This document shows, in pieces, positions 35,362 to 42,229 of a stretch of DNA of 63,614 bases. The notes beneath the pieces were generated by a model that searched no databases, was not told the DNA's origin, and worked only from the letters and a program-made list of their open reading frames with translations. The translations under genes and the position numbers were made by a program. The first letter of the stretch is position 1. Each line of letters begins with the position of its first letter. The DNA lies in assembly GCA_009360345.1 (NCBI GenBank), contig SPDP01000012.1:1-63614 (forward strand). Reading direction: 5' to 3'. The DNA comes from Alcaligenaceae bacterium SAGV5. Lineage in GTDB: Bacteria > Pseudomonadota > Gammaproteobacteria > Burkholderiales > Burkholderiaceae_B.

Positions 35362-36150
35362 ATGTTTTTTCATAGCATGCGGCATGAGCTCGTCGAGACG
35401 GTCCGCAAGCCTCACCTATGGGCGCTGCTCGCCTGGTACGACATCAAGCAGCGTTATCGACGCTCGGTGCTTGGCCCGTTCTGGTTCACGATCAGCACCG
35501 CGATCCTGATCGGTACGCTGGGCCTGTTGTGGGCCACGCTTTTCAAGATGAACCTGCACGAATATCTGCCGTATTTCGCGGCAGGCAACGTGATCTGGAC
35601 TTTCATCGCCATGCAGTTGAACGAGGCGACGACGGGCTTCACCCAGTTCGAAAGCCTCATCAAGCAGACGCGGCTGCCCTATCCGTCCTATGTGTTGCGG
35701 CTGCTCTGCCGGAACTTCATCATCTTCCTCCACAACTTCATCATCGTCATCCTGGTGGTGACCTTCGTGGGCAATGGCTGGGGCTGGGTGTCCCTGCTTG
35801 CCATCCCGGGTTTTCTCTGTCTGGCCGCCATCACGCTGAATGTGTCGTTCATCTTCGCCATCATCTGCACCCGGTATCGGGACATGATTCCAGTCGTGCA
35901 GAATCTGGTCACGGTCGCCTACTTCCTGACGCCCATCATGTGGCAGTCCAGCACGCTTCCTCCCCAGCATCAATGGGTTGCCCAGCTCAATCCGGTCAGC
36001 CATCTGCTCGATGTGGCCCGCATGCCGCTGCTGGGCGAAGTCCCGTCCATGGTGAACTGGATGACGGCCCTGGGGCTGTGGTTGGTATCCGCGGGATGCG
36101 CGTGCTGGCTGTTTGCGCGTACGCGGCATCGTGTCGCTTATTGGATCTAG
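35362..36150 (+). CDS. wzm: Polysaccharide ABC exporter permease
   Basis: A 262-residue ABC-2 type membrane protein with six predicted helices. The LLAWYDIKQRYRRSVLGPFWFTIS opening and the late VTVAYFLTPIMW and LNPVSHLLDVARMPLLGE blocks are typical of Wzm/KpsM-type permeases. It exports a completed undecaprenyl-linked glycan across the inner membrane with the following ATPase. The genes are two bases apart. Confidence 0.9.
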   Translation: MFFHSMRHELVETVRKPHLWALLAWYDIKQRYRRSVLGPFWFTISTAILIGTLGLLWATLFKMNLHEYLPYFAAGNVIWTFIAMQLNEATTGFTQFESLIKQTRLPYPSYVLRLLCRNFIIFLHNFIIVILVVTFVGNGWGWVSLLAIPGFLCLAAITLNVSFIFAIICTRYRDMIPVVQNLVTVAYFLTPIMWQSSTLPPQHQWVAQLNPVSHLLDVARMPLLGEVPSMVNWMTALGLWLVSAGCACWLFARTRHRVAYWI

Positions 36151-36151
36151 C

Positions 36152-36862
36152 ATGTCAGTACATATTCGTGCCGAAAACCTGTCGGTCGAATTCCCGATCT
36201 ACAACGCCTCGCACCGCTCGCTGAAGAAAGCGATCATCAGCGCGAGCACGGGGGGCCGGATTGCATCGGACGCCAGCCATCGGGTCTCCGTCCGCGCCAT
36301 CGATGGCTTGAACCTCGACATTCGTCCGGGGGACCGGATCGGACTGCTCGGGCACAACGGCGCCGGCAAGACGACCTTGCTGCGGGTCCTGTCGGGGGTC
36401 TACCCGCCGTCATCCGGCTCGCTTTCCGTCCAGGGAAGAGTGGTGGCGCTTACCGATATCGCCTTGGGCATCGATGGCGAATCCACGGGGTTCGAGAACA
36501 TCGTGCTGCGGGGCGTCATCATGGGGCTGACCCCTCGGGAAATCGCGGAAAAAATGGACGAGATCGCCGAGTTCAGCGAGCTTGGTGAATACCTCAACAT
36601 GCCGGTCAGGACGTATTCCAGCGGCATGCAACTGCGGCTGGCCTTCTCGGTGTCGACCTGCATGAGCGCCGATATCGTTCTGATGGACGAGTGGCTGTCG
36701 GTGGGCGATGCGCAATTCAATGCCAAGGCCTCGCAGCGGCTGGAGTCCATCGTGGCGAAATCGTCCATCCTCGTGATCGCATCGCACGACCGTGGCACCG
36801 TCGAGCGGCTGTGCAATCGCACGCTTACGCTCGAACACGGCCGCGTCGTGGAACAGACCTAG
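36152..36862 (+). CDS. wzt: Polysaccharide ABC exporter ATPase, short form
   Basis: A 236-residue ATPase: SVHIRAENLSVEFPIYN start, Walker A GHNGAGKTT near residue 63, YSSGMQLRLAFSVSTCM in place of the LSGGQ signature, and Walker B ADIVLMDEWLSVGD. It ends soon after the nucleotide-binding domain, so it lacks the roughly 170-residue C-terminal carbohydrate-binding domain of Wzt proteins that recognise a capped chain end. Export is therefore probably not gated by a terminal cap, as in Klebsiella O2a-type systems. Confidence 0.9.
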   Translation: MSVHIRAENLSVEFPIYNASHRSLKKAIISASTGGRIASDASHRVSVRAIDGLNLDIRPGDRIGLLGHNGAGKTTLLRVLSGVYPPSSGSLSVQGRVVALTDIALGIDGESTGFENIVLRGVIMGLTPREIAEKMDEIAEFSELGEYLNMPVRTYSSGMQLRLAFSVSTCMSADIVLMDEWLSVGDAQFNAKASQRLESIVAKSSILVIASHDRGTVERLCNRTLTLEHGRVVEQT

Positions 36863-36883
36863 GCGGACGGGCGCCCGCAGGTC

Positions 36884-39085
36884 TCAGGCGGGGGCTCGCA
36901 TGTGCTCGAGGTAGTAGGCTTCCAGCCGTTCTACCATCAGGTCGGCGGTATAGTCGGTTTCGTATTTTCGCCGTGCGGCCCGGGACAGGGCCGCACGCAG
37001 CGGCGCATCCTCGATGGCGAGTTTCAGGGCCGCTGCCAGGGCCTGGGCGTTTCCGGGTGCGAAAAGCAGTCCGTTTTCGCCGTCGGTGATGATTTCCTTC
37101 ACGCCACCCACGTCCGGCCCGATAACCGTCTTTGCGAAGACGGCCGCCTCGACAAAAATCAGGCCGAAAGATTCGTACCGGCTCGGTGCGACGAAGATAT
37201 CGCAGGCTTGGTAGGCGCGTTCCAGTGCCTCGGCCGATATCGGGCCCGCGAAACGGATCCGATCCAGCCAGAGGGCGCCGGCATGCCGGGATTCGAAGTC
37301 GCCCTTGTAGTCTTTTTCCCCGGCAACGGGCCGGTTTTCGCCCACCAGGGTGAAAGTCAGCCCGGGATGGGCGGACGCCAGGCCTGGAATCGCTTCCAGC
37401 AGCAGGTCGATGCCCTTGCGGTACTCGAAGCGGCCGACATACAGCACGTTGAGCCGGTCCGTGGGAACGGTGGGGGCCGAAGCCTGGCAGGCATCGCCCA
37501 GGCCGTGCGGGACGACTGTCGCCCCGGTTGCCGCCAGGCCGTAGCAGTCCTGGATGTCCGCCAGCACGGAATGGCTGTTGGCCAGCAAGGGAATCCCGCT
37601 GCGCAGGACCTGTCGTTCGGCGGCGACCATCTTATCCACCAGCGTCGAGCGTATCGTCGCATTGCGCTGCCATTCCGGTTTGTGCGGCAGGGCCAGACCG
37701 TAGGTGGTATGCAGACTCATTACCGTCTTGAAACGGCCGCTCGTGGCGCAGGCCAAGCCTTCCACGTCCCAGATGGGGAAGGAGACCAGGTCGAGGCCGC
37801 GGTGCGCGGCAATGCGCAGCGCCTCGTTGTAGACCGCGTAGCAGCCTGCGCGGATGTCGTCGGGCAGGTCGGGCAGGGACGGGTTCGTCTGTGTCGTGAA
37901 CCTTGGGGCCGAAATCCGGTGCACCCATACGTTGTTCACCACGTCCACGGTGGGATCCTGCCCCTCCGCCGCGCGAGTGATGACGGTCACCTCATGGCCG
38001 CGCCGGGCCAGGCCTTCGGCAACCAGCCGTGTCCAGACCGCGATGCCCCCCACGGCCTCACCCAGATACTCCCGGGAAACCAGCGCGAGCCTGAGCCTGT
38101 CCGTGGGTGGCAGCAGAGGTGGGAAGGCTTTGAACGGCAGAGGGGCGGGGGAACGGTATCGGGCCAGGGTATGCTGGCCGTCCGGGTGCTTCGCGGCATC
38201 TTCCATGCCGTCCGCCACCCCTTTCTCCAGTTCCTGGACGAGGCGGTCGCGGGTGGTCGCGTCGATCTTGCCTGCCAGGTGCAGCGTGCGCATGTCGCCG
38301 CTCGTCTCCGCCTGGTATGCCGCGACGCGCTGTCTGGCGGCGGCCTCTTCGCCAGGCAGCGCGAATTTCATGCAGAAATACGCCTTGCTCCGAGCGGGAT
38401 AGTACAAGCTGGTCGGCAGCCGTTCTGCATTGCGCAAATGACTGGCTGCATACTTGTGCAGCACTTGTGCCGCGCCTGCCATCTCGAGGCCGTAGCCCGC
38501 TTCGACCACCCTCAGGCAGACGTCGGTTTCGTCCAGAAAATAGGCATATTCTTCATCGAAGCCACCGATTTCCTCCAGCACCGAGCGGCGGAAGCTGGAG
38601 TTGCAGCCGGTCAGGCTGAAATACCGGCGGGTGCCGGGGCGATGGACCGCACCCGCGGCCTCGGGACTGGGGAAGCCTTGGTTGTCGCCATAGCGGTCGC
38701 ACACCACGACCTGGGCCTGGAACAGGAGGCCGGTGTGGTTGCGGATGAAACCGCCTACTCCGCCTACATCCGGCGCGCGGTATCCGCGCGCGAGCTTGTC
38801 CAGCCAGTCGGGTTCCGGGATGCCGTCGTCATCCAGGAATGCCACGATGTCGCCGGACGCCTGGGCGATGCCGATGTTCCGTGCCTTGGAAAGGTTGGTG
38901 ATGTCGCAATGCGCCAGTTTGATGTCCGGCAGGTACGCGGCCAGCATCTCTTCCGAACCGTCGGTGCAAGGCCCCAGCACCACCACGACTTCGAAGTCGG
39001 GGTATCGCAGATACCTGAGAGCATCGAGGGTGACGCGTAACGCCTCTTTCCGGTTGTAGGTACAGATGACAACCGATGCTTTCAC
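36884..39085 (-). CDS. Bifunctional glycosyltransferase (GT2 + GT4)
   Basis: A 733-residue soluble protein with two transferase domains. Residues 1-250 are a GT-A fold GT2 enzyme: SVVICTYNRKEALRVTLD, the metal-binding FLDDDGIPEPDW and an acidic FLDETDVCLRV base region. Residues about 335-730 are a GT-B fold GT4 enzyme: ALVSREYLGEAVGGIAVWT, NVLYVGRFEYRKGIDLLLEA and the EX7E motif ESFGLIFVE, followed by PDVGGVKEII. It likely adds two different linkages in a repeat unit. It overlaps the coiled-coil gene upstream by four bases. Confidence 0.87.
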   Translation of the reverse strand: MKASVVICTYNRKEALRVTLDALRYLRYPDFEVVVVLGPCTDGSEEMLAAYLPDIKLAHCDITNLSKARNIGIAQASGDIVAFLDDDGIPEPDWLDKLARGYRAPDVGGVGGFIRNHTGLLFQAQVVVCDRYGDNQGFPSPEAAGAVHRPGTRRYFSLTGCNSSFRRSVLEEIGGFDEEYAYFLDETDVCLRVVEAGYGLEMAGAAQVLHKYAASHLRNAERLPTSLYYPARSKAYFCMKFALPGEEAAARQRVAAYQAETSGDMRTLHLAGKIDATTRDRLVQELEKGVADGMEDAAKHPDGQHTLARYRSPAPLPFKAFPPLLPPTDRLRLALVSREYLGEAVGGIAVWTRLVAEGLARRGHEVTVITRAAEGQDPTVDVVNNVWVHRISAPRFTTQTNPSLPDLPDDIRAGCYAVYNEALRIAAHRGLDLVSFPIWDVEGLACATSGRFKTVMSLHTTYGLALPHKPEWQRNATIRSTLVDKMVAAERQVLRSGIPLLANSHSVLADIQDCYGLAATGATVVPHGLGDACQASAPTVPTDRLNVLYVGRFEYRKGIDLLLEAIPGLASAHPGLTFTLVGENRPVAGEKDYKGDFESRHAGALWLDRIRFAGPISAEALERAYQACDIFVAPSRYESFGLIFVEAAVFAKTVIGPDVGGVKEIITDGENGLLFAPGNAQALAAALKLAIEDAPLRAALSRAARRKYETDYTADLMVERLEAYYLEHMRAPA

Positions 39086-39372
39086 CGAGGGCGCTCCACG
39101 TCTTGTCGCCCGGAGCCGGTCTGCGCCGGCGCATCGTCGGTTTTCGAGGCAAGCTGCGCCTTCAGCTGGGCGAGCTGCGTGCGCAGGTCGTCCTGTTCGC
39201 GTTTCAGGTCGACGATGCCGGCTCGCAGGGAATTGATGTCTTCCAGCAGATACATCTGGCTGCGGCTATAACGCAACCATGAATGCATCCGCTTGGCCGT
39301 GCGGTGGATGCCGGGCGTGACCAGGCCCGAGCGCAGGCAGGCTCGATAGGTTTTTTCGAGGATCTGGATCAT
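39082..39372 (-). CDS. Small coiled-coil protein of the polysaccharide locus
   Basis: A 96-residue protein of unrecognised family. A basic N-terminal half (MIQILEKTYRACLRSGLVTPGIHRTAKRMHSW) leads into a strong heptad pattern, INSLRAGIVDLKREQDDLRTQLAQLKAQLASK, which predicts a parallel coiled coil. The tail is polar. The stop overlaps the ATG of the GT2-GT4 gene by four bases, so stoichiometric co-expression is expected. A chain-length ruler or scaffold that docks the large transferases at the membrane is a reasonable guess, by analogy with the coiled coil of WbdD. Confidence 0.65.
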   Translation of the reverse strand: MIQILEKTYRACLRSGLVTPGIHRTAKRMHSWLRYSRSQMYLLEDINSLRAGIVDLKREQDDLRTQLAQLKAQLASKTDDAPAQTGSGRQDVERPR

Positions 39373-39380
39373 TTCGAGAT

Positions 39381-39680
39381 TTATCTAAGACGCCTGAGCA
39401 GGCGAACCGCTTTTCCGGCGATCGTGCGCGCAGCCGTCAGGGCAGGGCCGGCGATGGGCAGATCATACAGGCGCAGGTACATTTTCCAAATGCGATAGCC
39501 CTTGGAGAGCTGGAAGTCCAGCGGCTCGAAGGGGGCCGTGCGCAAGGCGTCGAGACCGGCACGCTGGTCGGCTTCTTCGGCGTATTTGAGCAGCCGTTTT
39601 CGGAGATGCTGGATTTCCTCCTGCAGGGCCCGTATTTCTTCATCGCGGGGCGCAGGGCATGCGGACGGAGAGTGAGACAT
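39381..39680 (-). CDS. Small protein with helical coiled-coil start and basic C-terminus
   Basis: About 99 residues from ATG 39680 (ATG 39695 also possible; neither has a good ribosome site). Residues 12-40 (DEEIRALQEEIQHLRKRLLKYAEE) form a heptad coiled coil. The C-terminal part (KMYLRLYDLPIAGPALTAARTIAG followed by KAVRLLRRLR) is amphipathic and basic, like the membrane-binding tails of glycosyltransferases. The tail resembles the C-terminus of the 902-residue transferase (VYRLLRRARTRSGRLIGNIRRLL). Family unknown; it seems related in role to the coiled-coil protein next to it. Confidence 0.55.
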   Translation of the reverse strand: MSHSPSACPAPRDEEIRALQEEIQHLRKRLLKYAEEADQRAGLDALRTAPFEPLDFQLSKGYRIWKMYLRLYDLPIAGPALTAARTIAGKAVRLLRRLR

Positions 39681-39717
39681 GGAATTGAGGATCATCGTTA
39701 CGATAGCGTAAGTCCGT

Positions 39718-41841
39718 TCAACTACCCGTTGACGCAAAAATCGAAGCGACGCGTCGACGGTGCGTTTCCTCCGAATGCCGTTCTTCAATCAGGCGATGGG
39801 CATTGCGGATAAGAGGCAGCGGTTGGATGCTGCCGTTGGCAATGGCGGCCAGGGCATCGGCGTAGTGTGAGATCAGGACTTCATCGTCCGCGTCATGGGC
39901 AATGAGGACGCCGGTCTCGGAGCTGATGGCTTCCCGCAGGCCGCCCACGTCGGGCGCGACTACAAGCATGCTACAGGAAAGGGCCTCCAACACCACGTTG
40001 GGGAGCCCATCGTAGGACGATGTGTACAGGAACAGGTCATACTCGCCGTGGGGAAGGCTGCCGAATCCCCGGAATGGTCCTCGATGGCGGACAGGTCCGT
40101 CACGGCCTATTCCCGCAGGCATGGGGTAGCCGAATACCGAGCTTCCGTACATGTCTATGGATGCCTTCACCCCACGTTCCTCCAGCCTTTGCGAGATCCT
40201 GGGGACCAGGTCGGGCCGTTTCTGGGTATCGATGCGAGAAGCCCACAGGATCCGCAAAGGCCCGGAGCCGGGTGAGTACGGCAGCCGTGCGATTGATTCC
40301 GCCGGGGGCGGTACCGGGGCATAGATCGTTTCGGCCTTTGCCGGCGCCAGATGCATCATTTTTTCCAGATCGTGGAGGATCCGAGCATGGTCGGATATGA
40401 CCCAGCTTATTCCGGGCAAAGCCTCCGAAAGGAAGTTTAGCGAACTGCCGTAGGTGAAGTGTAATTGCTGGTGGGATAGCGTTTCCGCACAGAAATAGTA
40501 GTAGGCAATGGGGTTGTCCGGAAGGGCACGGTAATAGCGGAGCAGGAAGTCGACGGCAAAGTCGGCGCCGCTTGTATGGAGCCGCGCGCGGGGGGCGGAT
40601 GATTGGATGATGCGCAGCAGGAGCGTGCCGAGGTTCTGGACGCCATGCCTGTCCGCCAGTTTCCGCAGATCGAGGAAGTCGATATTGGCGGGTAGCTGGT
40701 CAACGCCCTCGTGGTTCTCGAAGTTCCCTCCCGTCATGATCAGAATACGTTTTGCCACGTTCGTGGCAAGCAGCGATTTCAGGACTTCCAAGAGGTACTT
40801 CTCGGCGCCGCCATTCGATAGGAAGGGCAGGAGGACGACATCGTCGTAAATGCCGCCGTTCAGTTTCTGGAGTGCTTCGAAATAAGCAGAAGCTAGATCA
40901 AGGGACTGTTGATAGGGCCAGCCGACGTTGGCTCCCATAGGCATGTACTTCAGATGTTCGTAATCGATGCCTGGTTCGATCCGGTTTGCCGCATACAGCA
41001 GTTCGAGAAAAATCCGGGAGTTCATGCAGTACAGCCGCGCGCCTTCCGGAGCATATTTCGGAGCCTTGGGCACTGGTTGGGCGGTGTTATGGACGGCCCG
41101 CAATCCCTTCAGGAAATGATCAGCTGAAAAATATCGGGAGTAAGGACACAGCTTGTCGTGTCCTTCCTGAGCCATGATGCTGGTCGAACGCTGGCGATAG
41201 AAAAGAATGGTGTTGGCCGCCGTGTGGAACTCATATCCGGCGGCAATGGCTTCGCAGTTGAAATGCCAATCTTCGTAGGCAAAAAAGCGAGTTTTCTTTG
41301 TGTCGACGTACTGGATGTCTCGTGCGAGTTCCCGGGGGAAAAAGACTCTGGAGCAAAATGGGTGGAGTCCGAAAAAAGCGAGCTTGGAAACCCGGTCCGT
41401 GCCAAAGTACTGCCACAGATGGTAGCGAGTGCCAAAGGCGTAAAGAAATTCAGGGACGATGATGGCCCGTGGATTCCGCTCTGCTTCCTCCATCATTGCC
41501 GAAAAAAAATTGAACGAAACAAGATCGTCGCCATCCGCGGTGGCAATGTATCGGCCTCGTGACGCCGCAATGCCTGAATTGCGTGCAGGGCCGAGCGAAC
41601 CGTGCGATACCTCGATGAAGCAAACCTGGTCGATCCCGCTGAAATCCATGGCCGTGGTTCTGGCCGCGGTTTCCCGGGTAGCGTTGTCCAGCACGATGAC
41701 GAGCTCAATGCTCAATCCGTCGGCGCGCGCGTAGGCCACGGCTTCGCGCAGGGACGCAACCGTCCGGTCAAGGAAGCGTGCCTCGTCATGAAGGTTGAGT
41801 ACGATCGAGATGTCGATGCTGGGCAGGGCAGGGGAAGACAA
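39718..41841 (-). CDS. Bifunctional glycosyltransferase (GT2 + GT4)
   Basis: A 707-residue protein. The N-terminal GT2 domain (residues 1-260) has SIVLNLHDEARFLDRTVASL, LGPARNSGIAASRGRYIATADGDD and an AYEDWHFNCE segment. The C-terminal GT4 domain (about 335-705) has LRILWASRIDTQKRPDLVPRI and a variant YTSSYDGLPNVVLEAL, in which the first Glu of EX7E is Asp, then PDVGGLREAI. It probably forms two linkages of the exported polymer. A perfect 14-bp hairpin lies in its 5' leader. Confidence 0.85.
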   Translation of the reverse strand: MSSPALPSIDISIVLNLHDEARFLDRTVASLREAVAYARADGLSIELVIVLDNATRETAARTTAMDFSGIDQVCFIEVSHGSLGPARNSGIAASRGRYIATADGDDLVSFNFFSAMMEEAERNPRAIIVPEFLYAFGTRYHLWQYFGTDRVSKLAFFGLHPFCSRVFFPRELARDIQYVDTKKTRFFAYEDWHFNCEAIAAGYEFHTAANTILFYRQRSTSIMAQEGHDKLCPYSRYFSADHFLKGLRAVHNTAQPVPKAPKYAPEGARLYCMNSRIFLELLYAANRIEPGIDYEHLKYMPMGANVGWPYQQSLDLASAYFEALQKLNGGIYDDVVLLPFLSNGGAEKYLLEVLKSLLATNVAKRILIMTGGNFENHEGVDQLPANIDFLDLRKLADRHGVQNLGTLLLRIIQSSAPRARLHTSGADFAVDFLLRYYRALPDNPIAYYYFCAETLSHQQLHFTYGSSLNFLSEALPGISWVISDHARILHDLEKMMHLAPAKAETIYAPVPPPAESIARLPYSPGSGPLRILWASRIDTQKRPDLVPRISQRLEERGVKASIDMYGSSVFGYPMPAGIGRDGPVRHRGPFRGFGSLPHGEYDLFLYTSSYDGLPNVVLEALSCSMLVVAPDVGGLREAISSETGVLIAHDADDEVLISHYADALAAIANGSIQPLPLIRNAHRLIEERHSEETHRRRVASIFASTGS

Positions 41842-41872
41842 TGGGGATTCCCGCGAGTGGATTCGGCTTGTC

Positions 41873-41914
41873 GGAGACGGCGGCGGAGGAAGGACTCCCC
41901 CCGCCGCCGTCTCC
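41873..41914 (-). promoter_or_regulatory. Perfect 14-bp stem-loop in the leader of the 707-residue transferase gene
   Basis: GGAGACGGCGGCGG (41873-41886) pairs without mismatch with 41901-41914; the loop is 14 bases. It ends about 30 bases upstream of the ATG at 41841 on the minus strand. There is no T-run, so attenuation of translation or protection of an mRNA 5' end is more likely than simple termination. Confidence 0.6.
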
Positions 41915-42229
41915 TGCCGCGAGGCACATGAGTGTGATTATCCTGCATGTCGTGGACATGCCGCGGGCTTGGCTTCACTGCGATGAACGCCAAGCCTTGG
42001 CAAACCGGTGAATAGATCACTCGGTATCACGTGGATAGCAGGGATATTGTGAAGCGAACTGGCAATGGAGTCGATGCAGTGTGCGACAAAAGGTGAGCGT
42101 CATTTTGCCGGGAACCTGTTTCATCTGGAGGGATCACGGCTGACAACCCCTCATTGCAAGATGTGAGTGCTTACAAGATACCATCGGTTTTGATACGCAT
42201 GCCAATGGGGAGATCGAGCGGGCCGGTTC
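41915..42229. other. Gap of about 315 bases between two transferase genes
   Basis: No coding frame with a plausible start and family match is visible here. The stretch is less GC-rich than its surroundings around 42000-42190, which would suit a promoter for the minus-strand transferase gene, but no convincing -35/-10 pair was recognised. Confidence 0.4.

Noticed and set aside
41880..41902. C-tract phase-variation site in the hairpin loop
   Set aside because: The run is only six C and lies in a stable hairpin in non-coding DNA, so slippage control seems unlikely.
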